Below are positions 17,098 through 26,335 of a stretch of DNA of 35,410 nt, piece after piece. Numbering within the stretch: the stretch's first letter is position 1; the number at the start of each line of letters is the position of its first letter. The stretch lies in contig CALLAW010000004.1 of assembly GCA_938001865.1 (NCBI GenBank), forward strand, positions 1-35,410, given 5' to 3'. This DNA is from an uncultured Saprospiraceae bacterium. Its GTDB lineage: Bacteria; Bacteroidota; Bacteroidia; Chitinophagales; Saprospiraceae. The notes below the pieces were generated by a model. The model was not told the DNA's origin and ran no database searches. It saw only the letters and a list, made by a program, of their open reading frames with translations. A program made the position numbers and the translations under genes.

Positions 17098-19074
17098 ATG
17101 AAAACTATTTCTTTGAGAAGTCTTTTAGGTCAAGGCTTGAGGTGTATGTTAGTATTTTCACTTTTTGGTTTGGGTATAGGTCAGACTGTAGCCCAGATAG
17201 AAGATGAAGATATTTTCTTTGAATCAGATACCATCGGTCTAGATGGTGCTATTGATAAGGTTAACGATACATGGCAAGCAGCGAGAGTTACTGATGACAT
17301 GACTATCGACTCTGAGCAAAACAAAAAATGGAGAATGGGAGAATACAAGTATTCTGCTAAACCAAAGAATGCTTGGGAGTTAGGTCTGCATGGTGGTCAC
17401 TTTTTTATTGATGGCGATGTAGATAGGACAGTACCTGGAGGATGGGGAGCTGGACTACACCTACGTAAAGCTGTCAATTATGTATTTTCAGTAAGAGGTG
17501 ATTTGTTTTACGGACGAGCTACTGGTATCGAAGTACAGACTTGGAAGCACAGACTCTCTACTGGAGGCGGTGGAGTAGTTAACCCTAATATAGATAACGG
17601 TGGTGGTCTTGTCGAAGAGGTGTTTGATCCATATGCTCCGAGACCTGATGGTACTTATGAGGAGTGGTTCCCAAGACATAGAACAACGTATATCTATGGA
17701 GCACTACAGGGAGTTGTCAACATAGGTAACCTACTCTTCCATAAAGAAAGAAATAAGTGGAACTTAAATATTGCAGCTGGTCCTGGTCTCGATCATCACA
17801 CTACGATGTTAGATCTCTTGGATGCAGATGGTGGTATCTATACTAACTTGAAGAGCAGAATAGGCTGGACAAGAGAAAAATTTGATACAAAAGCAGGTAG
17901 AGTCCAAATCAGAAAGGATATCAAAGCTACTTATGATGGTGTATACGAGACTGAAGGATTCAAGAAGAAAGGTATCTTCAGAATCGGTGATGATGTCAAT
18001 ATCCACGTAGTATTCGTATCATCAATGGGTGTATCTCGAAAAATCGGAAAGAGATTAAATATCGGATTTGAACACCAAGTGATGGTATCTGATAATGATT
18101 ACCTAGATGGAATCAAATTCCGTACTTCTGAAGATCAAACTAACAACGTAGATATCAGTCACTATACTAACTTAAGAGTAGGGATCAATCTAGGTAACTT
18201 TGATAAAGTGACAGAGCCACTCTATTGGTTGAATCCTATAGATGGTGTGATGAATGATATCTCTAACCTCAAGCAAAGACCAGAACTAGACCTCTCTGAT
18301 GAAGATGGTGATGGAGTAATCGATATGCTCGATCAACAACTTGACTCTGAGCCAGGCTGTGATGTAGATACGAGAGGAATCACTCTCGATAGCGATGGTG
18401 ACGGAATCGTAGATTGTAAAGATTGTGAGCCATTCTCTCCTCCAGGATATGAGGTTAGCGAATGCGGTAAAGCAGATGTACCTGTAGAGTGTTGTATGGA
18501 TGAGTCAACTGTAAGAAGTATCGTCAAGGACGAAGCAAGATCATTCAAGACAGTTACGACAACTGCACCTGCTCCAAGAGCTACAACTAATACTATAATC
18601 AAGTCAGGATGTGGTGACTGGTACTTACCGATGATTCACTACGATCTCGCTAAGTCAGATATCAAATCTGAGTACACAAGCCACATGCACCATGTAGCTA
18701 CTGTAATGAAGAAGTGTCCAGAACTCTGTGTAGTAGCACATGGACACACTGATAACAGAAATAACAATGATTACAATACTAAACTCTCATATGATAGAGC
18801 AAATAATGCTGCTAACTACTTAGTGACTGAGTATGGTATCGACAGAAGTAGAATCAAAGTGATGTATGGAGGAGAAGAAAGACCTCTCATCCCTTCACCT
18901 ACTAACGAAGCTGATCACTATATGAACAGAAGAGTAGAATTCAGAACATGTGAGGCTGCTGACTTTAATATGTCTGCACCTGTAGGTTCTTCATCTTCAC
19001 CGACTAATACTAATGTCCAGTCAGGAGAAGTAATTAGAGATTACTACAATGGAAATAAAAACTCAGGTTACTAA
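17098..19074 (+). CDS. OmpA-family protein with beta-barrel, type-3 thrombospondin repeats and peptidoglycan-binding domain
   Basis: A 658-residue outer-membrane protein. The signal peptide ends at about residue 33 (TVAQ). Residues 90-370 alternate like a membrane beta-barrel. Residues 399-445 hold calcium-binding thrombospondin type-3 repeats (LSDEDGDGVIDMLD and LDSDGDGIVDCKDCEP). Residues 508-620 form the OmpA C-terminal domain, with HGHTDNRNNNDYN, LSYDRANN and the RRVEF end. D552 and R567 are the expected contacts to the diaminopimelate of peptidoglycan. The protein anchors the outer membrane to the wall and may be a major surface protein. Extra cysteines (residues 421, 440, 443, 456, 465, 466, 505, 540 and 544) suggest disulphides in the linker. 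It is transcribed alone, with a strong promoter upstream and a strong terminator downstream. Confidence 0.93.
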   Translation: MKTISLRSLLGQGLRCMLVFSLFGLGIGQTVAQIEDEDIFFESDTIGLDGAIDKVNDTWQAARVTDDMTIDSEQNKKWRMGEYKYSAKPKNAWELGLHGGHFFIDGDVDRTVPGGWGAGLHLRKAVNYVFSVRGDLFYGRATGIEVQTWKHRLSTGGGGVVNPNIDNGGGLVEEVFDPYAPRPDGTYEEWFPRHRTTYIYGALQGVVNIGNLLFHKERNKWNLNIAAGPGLDHHTTMLDLLDADGGIYTNLKSRIGWTREKFDTKAGRVQIRKDIKATYDGVYETEGFKKKGIFRIGDDVNIHVVFVSSMGVSRKIGKRLNIGFEHQVMVSDNDYLDGIKFRTSEDQTNNVDISHYTNLRVGINLGNFDKVTEPLYWLNPIDGVMNDISNLKQRPELDLSDEDGDGVIDMLDQQLDSEPGCDVDTRGITLDSDGDGIVDCKDCEPFSPPGYEVSECGKADVPVECCMDESTVRSIVKDEARSFKTVTTTAPAPRATTNTIIKSGCGDWYLPMIHYDLAKSDIKSEYTSHMHHVATVMKKCPELCVVAHGHTDNRNNNDYNTKLSYDRANNAANYLVTEYGIDRSRIKVMYGGEERPLIPSPTNEADHYMNRRVEFRTCEAADFNMSAPVGSSSSPTNTNVQSGEVIRDYYNGNKNSGY

Positions 19075-19110
19075 GCCTAGAGTTATAGAATAAATACAGA
19101 CACCTATTAT

Positions 19111-19145
19111 AAAGGGAAGTTGATTCGTTCAACTTCCCTTTTTTT
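19111..19145 (+). terminator. Rho-independent terminator of ompA
   Basis: A perfect 13 bp stem (AAAGGGAAGTTGA with TCAACTTCCCTTT), a 5-base loop and a T run. It lies 36 bases after the ompA stop codon. Confidence 0.92.
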
Positions 19146-19210
19146 CATTTAGCCTAAATCCAAAGCAGGAGATACTCCTTAATGATCCTAGTCATAAGTG
19201 AAAATACAAT

Positions 19211-19218
19211 TACCTTTG
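19211..19218 (+). promoter_or_regulatory. Putative -7 box for ileS
   Basis: TACCTTTG is an exact TAnnTTTG match 57 bases before the ileS start codon and beyond the ompA terminator. A matching -33 element is not evident. Confidence 0.38.
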
Positions 19219-19275
19219 TCAGCTCAATGGATAAGGACTCTCATTGAGTGAAATATAATAAACATTACAACGTCT

Positions 19276-22200
19276 ATGTCAGATAAGCAATATCCAGTAT
19301 TCAAAGGTCTTAACCTCCCTGCAATCGATAACGAAATTAGAGATTATTGGGAAGCAAATGATATCTTCAAGAAGAGTATCGATACCAAACCTGAGCAGAA
19401 TAGCTTTGTATTCTACGAAGGTCCACCTTCTGCAAATGGAAAACCTGGCATACACCATGTAATGGGTCGGACAGTCAAGGATCTCTTCTGTAGATACCAC
19501 ACGATGAAAGGCAAGAGAGTCTTACGTAAAGGTGGATGGGATACTCACGGTCTACCAGTCGAGCTAAATGTAGAAAAGACTCTAGGTATCACAAAAGAAG
19601 ATATCGGGTCTAAAATCTCTGTAGACGATTACAATAAAGCATGTCGAGAGACTGTCATGCAGTTCAAAGATATGTGGGATGATGTCACACGAAAGATGGG
19701 ATATTGGGTAGATCTCGACAACCCATATATCACCTTCGAAAACTCATATATCGAGTCAGTATGGCATCTGATCCAGACACTATACAAGAAGGGGTATCTC
19801 TATAAGGGATATACAATACAACCGTACTCTCCTGCAGCAGGTACTGGACTGAGTAGTCATGAGCTCAACCTACCTGGGTGCTACAAGGAAGTAAAGGATA
19901 CAACTGTAGTCGCAATGTTTGTCGTCGACAAAAATGAGAAATCAGCAGCACTCTTTGATGATGAAAGTGAAGATGTCAGGATCATGGCGTGGACGACTAC
20001 TCCATGGACTCTTCCATCTAACACTGCTCTGACTGTAGGGAAGAAGATAGAATATGTCAAAGTCAAAACCCTCAATAAATACAATGATAAACCAATCAGC
20101 GTAATCTTAGCTAAAGAACTCGTCTCTAAGTGGTTTGGTGGTAATAAGCAGCCAGAGATCATCGAAGAAGTCTCAGTCGGTAAAGGTGCAGACTTAGCAG
20201 GGATGACTTATGAGCCATTATTTGACTTTGGCAACCCGATAGAGGAACTCCTAGGAGGTACTGATGCATTCAAGGTAATCATAGGTGACTTCGTAACGAC
20301 CGAAGATGGTACTGGTATCGTACATACAGCACCATCATTCGGTGCAGATGATCAGAAAGTCGCCAAGATGAATGGAATCGGTGCATTGACACTAGTGGAT
20401 GATACTGGAAAGTTTATGGATAATGTCGGGGAATTCTCTGGACGATATGTCAAAAACTATAAGGAGGAGGAAGATTATGTCGATGTAAATATCGACATCT
20501 CAGTAAGGTTAAAATTAGAGAATAAGGCATTCAATGTAGAGAAGTATAACCACAATTATCCACACTGTTGGCGTACAGATAAGCCAATCCTCTACTATCC
20601 ACTCGATAGTTGGTTCGTCAAAGCATCTGCTGCCAAAGAGAGAATGAGTGATCTCAATAAAACGATCAAATGGAAACCAGAAAGTACTGGTACTGGAAGA
20701 TTTGGGGCTTGGCTTGATAATCTTCAAGACTGGAACTTGTCGAGATCTAGATTTTGGGGAATCCCATTACCTATCTGGAGGACAGAAGATGGTCAGACAG
20801 AAAAGTGCATAGGATCAATAGAGGAATTAGCTACAGAAATCAAGAAGGCGAATGCCGCATTTGGCCTCGACCAATCGGTACCAGCTGATCTCCATAGGCC
20901 ATACATCGATGATGTGATACTCGTAGATGGCAATGGCAACGAAATGAAAAGAGAATTGGACCTCATAGATGTGTGGTTTGATAGCGGATCGATGCCTTAT
21001 GCTCAGTGGCACTATCCATTCGAAAATCAAGAGGTATTTCAAAATAACTTTCCAGCGGACTTTATCGCAGAAGGAGTAGATCAGACTCGTGGATGGTTCT
21101 ACACTCTCCATGCAATCGCTACGCTATGCTTCGATCAAGTCGCTTATAAGACTGTGGTGAGTAATGGACTCGTCCTAGATAAGAATGGGATGAAAATGTC
21201 TAAGTCCAAGGGTAATGTAGTCGATCCATTCACTACACTGGATAAGTACGGAGCAGATGCTACTCGATGGTACATGATGACCAATAGTAATCCATGGGAT
21301 AATCTAAAATTTGACCTAGAAGGGATAGAAGAGGTCAAACGTAAGTTCTTTGGCACACTCTACAATACATATTCCTTCTTTGCACTCTATGCTAATATTG
21401 ATCGATTTACATTTGGCGAAGACCAAGTCCCACTCGCAGAGAGACCTCGGATAGATCGATGGATACTCTCTCTGCTCAATACGCTAGTCGCAGAGGTAGA
21501 TAGCGAGTATGCAGACTACGAACCTACCAAGGCGGGACGACTAATACAATCCTTCGTAGAGAAAAACTTGAGCAATTGGTATGTCAGACTGTGTAGGAGA
21601 AGATTCTGGAAAGGCGAATACTCTCAAGATAAGATAGCAGCATATCAGACTCTCTACACGTGTCTGATAACGATCAATAAGTTGATGGCTCCAATCTCTC
21701 CATTCTTCGCAGATTGGATGTATCGCAATCTCAATGGTGTCTCAGGTCTGCAGAGTCATGAGTCTGTCCACTTGACTGACTTTCCAGTTGCTGATACATC
21801 TGTAATCAATACAGATCTAGAGACTCAGATGGACTATGCTCAGAGAATTTCGTCATTGGTCTTATCACTACGAAAGAAAGAAAAAATCAGAGTAAGACAA
21901 CCACTCTCCAAGGTCATGTTGCCAATACTTGATGATAAATTCCAATCTCAAGTCAAAGCAGTAGAAGACCTCATACTCTCAGAGGTGAATATCAAATCTA
22001 TTGACTACATCACTGATACAGAAGGTGTAATCAACAAAAAGATTAAACCAAACTTCAAGACTCTCGGTAAGAAACTTGGCAAGCACATGAAGGAGTCAGT
22101 GGGTATCATCAATACACTTGGCCAAGAGGAGATCAGTATGATTGAAAAATCAGGCAACTACAGCCTCAAGATGAGTGATGACACAAGTTATGAATTGACT

Positions 22201-22557
22201 TTGGAGGACTTTGAGATCGTAGCAGAGGAGATACCAGGTTGGCAAGTGGCTAACGATAGAGATATCACCGTGGCTCTAGATATTACGATTACAGAAGAAC
22301 TGTCTCAGGAGGGCATGGCTCGTGAACTTGTCAACAGAATACAGAACTTAAGAAAAGGCAAAGACTTCGAAGTGACTGATAAGATTAATGTCACCTTGTC
22401 TAGTCATGATCAAGTGGATAGTGCTGTAGAGCAGTTCAGAGATTATATCAGTGATGAGGTCCTTGCAAGTAGTGTCACTCTCCAGCAGATAGTCAATGGA
22501 GAAGAAGTAGATCTCGGTAACGATATCCTAGTCAATATCCATTTAGCAAAAGCATAG
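19276..22557 (+). CDS. ileS: Isoleucyl-tRNA synthetase
   Basis: This class I synthetase charges tRNA-Ile with isoleucine and edits mischarged valine. It has 1093 residues, the longer form typical of Bacteroidota. The HIGH-type motif reads PSANGKPGIHHVMGRT at 51-66, and the KMSKS motif is intact at 640-644 followed by GNVVDP. The editing domain lies between, with WTTTPWTLPSNTA near 240 and the GTGIVHTAPSFGADD segment near 346. The anticodon-binding domain contains NLSNWYVRLCRRRFW near 765, and a C-terminal extension follows (about 900-1093). The HHVMG variant is seen in the eukaryote-like branch of IleS to which, as I recall, mupirocin-resistant enzymes belong; resistance here is inference only. 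A HAD hydrolase follows after 16 bases, so the two likely share a transcript. Confidence 0.97.
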   Translation: MSDKQYPVFKGLNLPAIDNEIRDYWEANDIFKKSIDTKPEQNSFVFYEGPPSANGKPGIHHVMGRTVKDLFCRYHTMKGKRVLRKGGWDTHGLPVELNVEKTLGITKEDIGSKISVDDYNKACRETVMQFKDMWDDVTRKMGYWVDLDNPYITFENSYIESVWHLIQTLYKKGYLYKGYTIQPYSPAAGTGLSSHELNLPGCYKEVKDTTVVAMFVVDKNEKSAALFDDESEDVRIMAWTTTPWTLPSNTALTVGKKIEYVKVKTLNKYNDKPISVILAKELVSKWFGGNKQPEIIEEVSVGKGADLAGMTYEPLFDFGNPIEELLGGTDAFKVIIGDFVTTEDGTGIVHTAPSFGADDQKVAKMNGIGALTLVDDTGKFMDNVGEFSGRYVKNYKEEEDYVDVNIDISVRLKLENKAFNVEKYNHNYPHCWRTDKPILYYPLDSWFVKASAAKERMSDLNKTIKWKPESTGTGRFGAWLDNLQDWNLSRSRFWGIPLPIWRTEDGQTEKCIGSIEELATEIKKANAAFGLDQSVPADLHRPYIDDVILVDGNGNEMKRELDLIDVWFDSGSMPYAQWHYPFENQEVFQNNFPADFIAEGVDQTRGWFYTLHAIATLCFDQVAYKTVVSNGLVLDKNGMKMSKSKGNVVDPFTTLDKYGADATRWYMMTNSNPWDNLKFDLEGIEEVKRKFFGTLYNTYSFFALYANIDRFTFGEDQVPLAERPRIDRWILSLLNTLVAEVDSEYADYEPTKAGRLIQSFVEKNLSNWYVRLCRRRFWKGEYSQDKIAAYQTLYTCLITINKLMAPISPFFADWMYRNLNGVSGLQSHESVHLTDFPVADTSVINTDLETQMDYAQRISSLVLSLRKKEKIRVRQPLSKVMLPILDDKFQSQVKAVEDLILSEVNIKSIDYITDTEGVINKKIKPNFKTLGKKLGKHMKESVGIINTLGQEEISMIEKSGNYSLKMSDDTSYELTLEDFEIVAEEIPGWQVANDRDITVALDITITEELSQEGMARELVNRIQNLRKGKDFEVTDKINVTLSSHDQVDSAVEQFRDYISDEVLASSVTLQQIVNGEEVDLGNDILVNIHLAKA

Positions 22558-22573
22558 TCACTCTCATCACATC

Positions 22574-23200
22574 ATGAAGCAAGAGTTAACTACGATCATC
22601 TTTGACCTTGGAGGAGTTTTGATAGATTGGGATCCAAGACAGCTGTATCGACAGATCTTCTCTACTGAGGTAGAGGTAGACAACTTTCTCAAGGAGATAG
22701 CGACGATGGATTGGAACGAACAGCAAGATGCAGGTCGATCCCTAGATGTCGCTACCCAGATCCTCGTAGATCAGTATCCACAATGGCAACAAGAGATCCA
22801 AGCATACTACTCAAGATGGGAAGAGATGTTAGTAGGTCCGATACATCGTACAGTAGCTCTCCTCGAGCAGCTCAAAAGCCAAGATAAGTATCGACTCCTT
22901 GCACTGACTAATTGGTCAGCTGAGACATTCCCTATCGCCCTAAGACGCTATGATTTTCTCAACTGGTTTGAAGGAATCTTAGTCTCAGGAGAAGAGGGCC
23001 TGAAGAAGCCAGATCCTGCTATCTACGAGCTCATACTCAAGAGATACGGCGTCAATCGCAAGGAATCAATATTTATTGATGACAACTTACGCAACGTCCT
23101 AGCAGCAAGAGATCTTGGCATCGAGTCCATTCACTATACCAGCACAGATGACTTAATAGACCAGCTTGAGCAAGCTGGAGTGTCACTGATAGCAACATAG
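22574..23200 (+). CDS. HAD-superfamily hydrolase (HAD-IA, YihX-like)
   Basis: A 208-residue cytoplasmic phosphatase-like protein. HAD motif I is FDLGGVLIDWD with the nucleophile D11; the usual second Asp two residues on is Gly, as in the YihX sugar-phosphatase group. Motif II is LTNWSAETFP near 114, motif III is the Lys in GLKKPDP near 141, and motif IV is FIDDNLRNVLAA near 165. The helical cap (about 20-90) fits class IA. The substrate is probably a small sugar phosphate but cannot be deduced. The gene starts 16 bases after ileS, so cotranscription is likely, with no evident functional connection. Confidence 0.9.
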   Translation: MKQELTTIIFDLGGVLIDWDPRQLYRQIFSTEVEVDNFLKEIATMDWNEQQDAGRSLDVATQILVDQYPQWQQEIQAYYSRWEEMLVGPIHRTVALLEQLKSQDKYRLLALTNWSAETFPIALRRYDFLNWFEGILVSGEEGLKKPDPAIYELILKRYGVNRKESIFIDDNLRNVLAARDLGIESIHYTSTDDLIDQLEQAGVSLIAT

Positions 23201-23315
23201 AAAAGCGATGTGAATGTGTTAATTCTTTTTAGAGCAGGCAGCAATAGAGTTAATGTCACGTTATAATTGAAGCAGAACCTTATTACCTTAATCTAAAGGT
23301 CTGTAATTTAGGTCT

Positions 23316-23882
23316 ATGGAATTTACATTACAATATAATGTCACTGAAGAGCAGTTCATAGAAGCGTGTGCTAACTATGAGTCATGGGCTCAGAAGATAT
23401 TGTATGAGGAGCATTATGGTATGATGTTTCCTGTCTGTTGCAGATACGCAATAGATGAGGAACAAGCACTCGATATCCTCCACGATGGATTCATCAAAGT
23501 ATTCAAAAATATCAAACGATACAAGGTAGGGACGTCGATCGCTGCTTGGATCAGGACGATTATGGTGAATACTGCTATAGACCAATATCGGAAGAATACT
23601 AAGAGAAGGGTAGAGGAGATAGATACTGCCATAGGTGTCTGTGATCTATCACCCGACGTAGTCAGCGACTTATCTGCACAAGATGTCTTGATCTGTCTGC
23701 AACAACTCTCTCCTGGTTACTGTGCTGTCTTTAACCTCTATGTGATCGAAGGATACAACCATAGAGAGATCGGGGACAAGCTCGGGATTACTGAAAGTAC
23801 ATCTCGATCTAACCTCGTAAAGGCTAGGACAAAGTTGAAGTCAATCATAGCAAAGATGAATATCCAGAGATATGAAGGATAA
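23316..23882 (+). CDS. ECF-type RNA polymerase sigma factor
   Basis: A 188-residue sigma factor with only the sigma-2 and sigma-4 domains, as expected for the extracytoplasmic-function class. Sigma-2 (about 24-95) contains YAIDEEQALDILHDGFIKVF and WIRTIMVNTAIDQYRK, the core-binding and -10 recognition helices. Sigma-4 (about 122-180) contains LQQLSPGYCAVFNLYVIEGY and the HTH IGDKLGITESTSRSNLVKAR for -35 recognition. The stop codon overlaps the next gene by 11 bases, so the two are translationally coupled. That partner is predicted to be its membrane-bound anti-sigma factor, so this sigma factor probably answers an outer-membrane or envelope signal. No TAnnTTTG box precedes it; it may be autoregulated from a different promoter class. 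The targets are unknown. Confidence 0.93.
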   Translation: MEFTLQYNVTEEQFIEACANYESWAQKILYEEHYGMMFPVCCRYAIDEEQALDILHDGFIKVFKNIKRYKVGTSIAAWIRTIMVNTAIDQYRKNTKRRVEEIDTAIGVCDLSPDVVSDLSAQDVLICLQQLSPGYCAVFNLYVIEGYNHREIGDKLGITESTSRSNLVKARTKLKSIIAKMNIQRYEG

Positions 23883-25524
23883 GCAGTTTGATCATATCAT
23901 CCACGCCAAGCTAAGCTCGCTGAGAGCTAGTGACATCCAATCTGATTGGGAAGTACTCCAGTCTAAGATAGATTCGGATCTTCAGTCAGAAGCAGAGTTT
24001 GACTCATCCATCTCCGATAAATTGACCCAATTGTCCACAGCTGGGATATCATCTATTCCAGATTGGGAGACTTTTGCTCAGAAGTTGCATCAGACAGAAG
24101 AGTTTGATCTAAGAGTCAAGCAAAAACTTAATAACATCCCAGCTACGAAAGTATCTGAGCATTGGCTACTCCTCCAAGAGAGACTCCAAAAGATAAGAGA
24201 TCTCAAGGAATCCATCCTGAAACTCAAGTTTGGAGAGTCATTACTCATGATGAGTTTGCTTCTGTGTTTTGTCGGATTGTCGCAATACTGGTTGTCTCCA
24301 GATCTGCCTACAGACTATAAGCATGTGGCTCTATTATCTCAGTCTGAGAGAGGTGAGAGTATGCTGGTCAAGCCAAATAATGCCTCAAAAGATACGAAGC
24401 AAAGTCCGATAGTAGAGCAAGACATCTCGAGTCTTAACTCAAATGATCAGGTGACATCAACGCAAGTGGCAGTGAGACATCTCCCTCTCCATACCCAATC
24501 TCCTCAAGTAACCCAGAGTCGATCAGGAGTTACTGATACCTCACTCTCTACCACTGGTCGTAGCCAAATGGTGTCATTAGTCAGTAACTCTGACTCTAGG
24601 CAGATATCCGATAATGCAGCATTCAATGCTAAGGAGAGTAATACCAGCAATACTTATATCCACACTAAGAGTGATGATGGTCTAGATAATACTATTCAGT
24701 CAAGCACAATACCTTTACTTGCAAGTCAAGGACAGAGTAGCTCTAGCTCAATCGATAGGATAGATCGAAATCTACAAAGTATAAGTAGTACAGCTGTTGA
24801 TATGAGTAGTACTTATGCAAATCGCATGAGTATCATCAAAGATCAGAGTGAGACAAAATCGACTCCAGGAAGGTTTGCCATCCATACAATAGCAGGTGTA
24901 GGTATAGATCAGATAAATACTCCAGGCGATGAAGTTTTTGAATTTTCGGGATATCAGCATTATGCGAGTAACTCTGATGTAGGACTGAGACTCTCCTATG
25001 ATATTAAAGACTGGAGTATAGAGACAGGAATCTCATTATTACACAAGGGGTATAAGCCTAAGTATATCCAAGATACGATAAGAGTTCAGAATCAGGCCGT
25101 AGTCCAAAGCTTAGAATCTATTGACTTAGAGTTCGTATCAGTGCCTCTCACTATCAAGAGATCAATACCAATCAGAGAGAATCTGTCGATCTATGGGATG
25201 ATGGGTATCGAGTACCTCTATGTCTCAAGTGAGCAATACAATGTAGAAGAGAAAAGCACAGCGATAGGCGAAGTCGGCCAGGACTTAGAAGTCGTCGGTA
25301 TTATAGAGTACAAAGAAAATGCAAGGGTAGTAAATGATCACTCTATGAACTATACAGCTGGACTGGGACTAATCAAGTCGATAAATCCTCTCGTTGATAT
25401 CTATGGGCAGGCACTGTATCGTGGACAGTTCAACTCTACGACAGGGATCGGCCTCAATGAGGATAGATTCAACAGTCTAACTTTACAAGCTGGCTTCAAG
25501 TTGAGATTGTCCTCTAAGAATTAG
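23872..25524 (+). CDS. Predicted dual membrane-spanning anti-sigma factor (Dma-like): cytoplasmic repeats, TM, linker, beta-barrel
   Basis: A 550-residue protein with no N-terminal signal peptide. Residues 5-108 hold three copies of a helical unit with the pattern KL..L....I..DWE.L..KL (about 5-34, 42-72 and 78-106). Residues 121-141 form one transmembrane helix. Residues 145-330 are a Ser/Thr/Gln/Asn/Asp-rich linker, long enough to cross the periplasm. Residues 333-550 alternate like a small outer-membrane beta-barrel (IHTIAGVGIDQI, VPLTIKRSIPI, YGMMGIEYLYV, YTAGLGLIKSI). The chain ends in SSKN rather than the usual aromatic residue. The layout matches the Dma anti-sigma factors described in Bacteroides thetaiotaomicron, which link the outer membrane directly to an ECF sigma factor. 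The 11-base overlap with the sigma gene supports the pairing. Anti-sigma activity is inferred and not shown. Confidence 0.78.
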   Translation: MKDKQFDHIIHAKLSSLRASDIQSDWEVLQSKIDSDLQSEAEFDSSISDKLTQLSTAGISSIPDWETFAQKLHQTEEFDLRVKQKLNNIPATKVSEHWLLLQERLQKIRDLKESILKLKFGESLLMMSLLLCFVGLSQYWLSPDLPTDYKHVALLSQSERGESMLVKPNNASKDTKQSPIVEQDISSLNSNDQVTSTQVAVRHLPLHTQSPQVTQSRSGVTDTSLSTTGRSQMVSLVSNSDSRQISDNAAFNAKESNTSNTYIHTKSDDGLDNTIQSSTIPLLASQGQSSSSSIDRIDRNLQSISSTAVDMSSTYANRMSIIKDQSETKSTPGRFAIHTIAGVGIDQINTPGDEVFEFSGYQHYASNSDVGLRLSYDIKDWSIETGISLLHKGYKPKYIQDTIRVQNQAVVQSLESIDLEFVSVPLTIKRSIPIRENLSIYGMMGIEYLYVSSEQYNVEEKSTAIGEVGQDLEVVGIIEYKENARVVNDHSMNYTAGLGLIKSINPLVDIYGQALYRGQFNSTTGIGLNEDRFNSLTLQAGFKLRLSSKN

Positions 25525-25556
25525 TATTCTTATAGATGATCAATAAGGAATAGGGA

Positions 25557-26012
25557 TTATAACTTGATCTTATTGAGCCTATCCATTTCTCGTTTGTTTT
25601 CTCGGTCTTTTATAGAGTTTCTCTTATCGTAATTCTTCTTACCTGATGCAAGAGCTATAGCTAGCTTGAAGAACCCCCTCTCAGTACTGTAGAGCTTATA
25701 TGGTACTATGGTAACACCTTTTTGCTCCACTTTTTTGATGATTTTTTTTAGCTCAGTTTTTTTGAGTAAGATCTTTCTATCTCTACGAGTCTCGTGGTTG
25801 TTTTGATTGCCATACTCATACTCTGCGATGTAGAGACTCTTCACATAGAGTTCATTGTCTTTGATGAAGCAGTAGGCATCAGTGAGATTTGCATTACCTG
25901 CTCTCAGAGATTTTACCTCAGTACCTAGGAGCATTAGTCCTGCCTCAAACTCTTGTAAGAATGAGTACTCGTACTTTGCTTTTTTATTAGTGATTTCGAC
26001 TGCTTTGAACAT
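25557..26012 (-). CDS. smpB: SsrA (tmRNA)-binding protein SmpB
   Basis: A 151-residue RNA-binding protein that delivers tmRNA to stalled ribosomes for trans-translation. The family pattern is complete: NKKAKYEYSFLQEFEAGLML near residue 9, LGTEVKSLRAGNANLTDAYC near 29, YEYGNQNNHETRRDRKILL near 65 and the C-terminal GKKNYDKR near 123 leading to a basic tail, which enters the mRNA channel. Length is normal. The gene is convergent with the sigma/anti-sigma operon, 32 bases apart, with a weak hairpin between them. The tmRNA gene itself is not in the window. Confidence 0.96.
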   Translation of the reverse strand: MFKAVEITNKKAKYEYSFLQEFEAGLMLLGTEVKSLRAGNANLTDAYCFIKDNELYVKSLYIAEYEYGNQNNHETRRDRKILLKKTELKKIIKKVEQKGVTIVPYKLYSTERGFFKLAIALASGKKNYDKRNSIKDRENKREMDRLNKIKL

Positions 26013-26061
26013 AAGTGAGTTAACATTGAGAGAGATGAGAGAGTTCCCGTAATAAAGTGGG

Positions 26062-26069
26062 CAAAAATA
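26062..26069 (-). promoter_or_regulatory. Putative -7 box for smpB
   Basis: On the minus strand this reads TATTTTTG, an exact TAnnTTTG match 49 bases before the smpB start. A clear -33 element is not visible. Confidence 0.4.
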
Positions 26070-26250
26070 GTTCCGAATTGAAAATGATTTGAGTAACTGT
26101 TTACTAGGTGTTTATATATGTCATATATTTACCATATGAAAATTATTTAAATTGTCGAGTCTATTTTTAAGCCATTCACTAATTTTTAGCGTTATTGCAT
26201 TAGTATTATGTGCTTTTAGACCACTTTTTTAACCGAAAATTTTTAATCCC

Positions 26251-26319
26251 ATGATTATTTTCAGTTTAGCAGTATTCTTCTTGCTCAGTTTTGGTGAGAA
26301 GATACTCAAGAAAGCTTAA
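26251..26319 (+). CDS. 22-aa predicted membrane miniprotein
   Basis: ATG at 26251 opens a 22-codon frame ending in TAA at 26317-26319. The product is one hydrophobic segment (MIIFSLAVFFLLSFG) followed by a basic tail (EKILKKA), the usual profile of a single-pass bacterial small protein with a cytoplasmic C-terminus. A strong terminator on the same strand starts 16 bases after the stop, so something is transcribed here, and this is the only sensible frame. The upstream 230 bases contain no clear TAnnTTTG box. It may instead be a noncoding RNA. The neighbours (smpB and a lipoprotein, both on the other strand) give no functional clue. Confidence 0.45.
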   Translation: MIIFSLAVFFLLSFGEKILKKA

Positions 26320-26335
26320 TCTAAAATAAAGCGAG

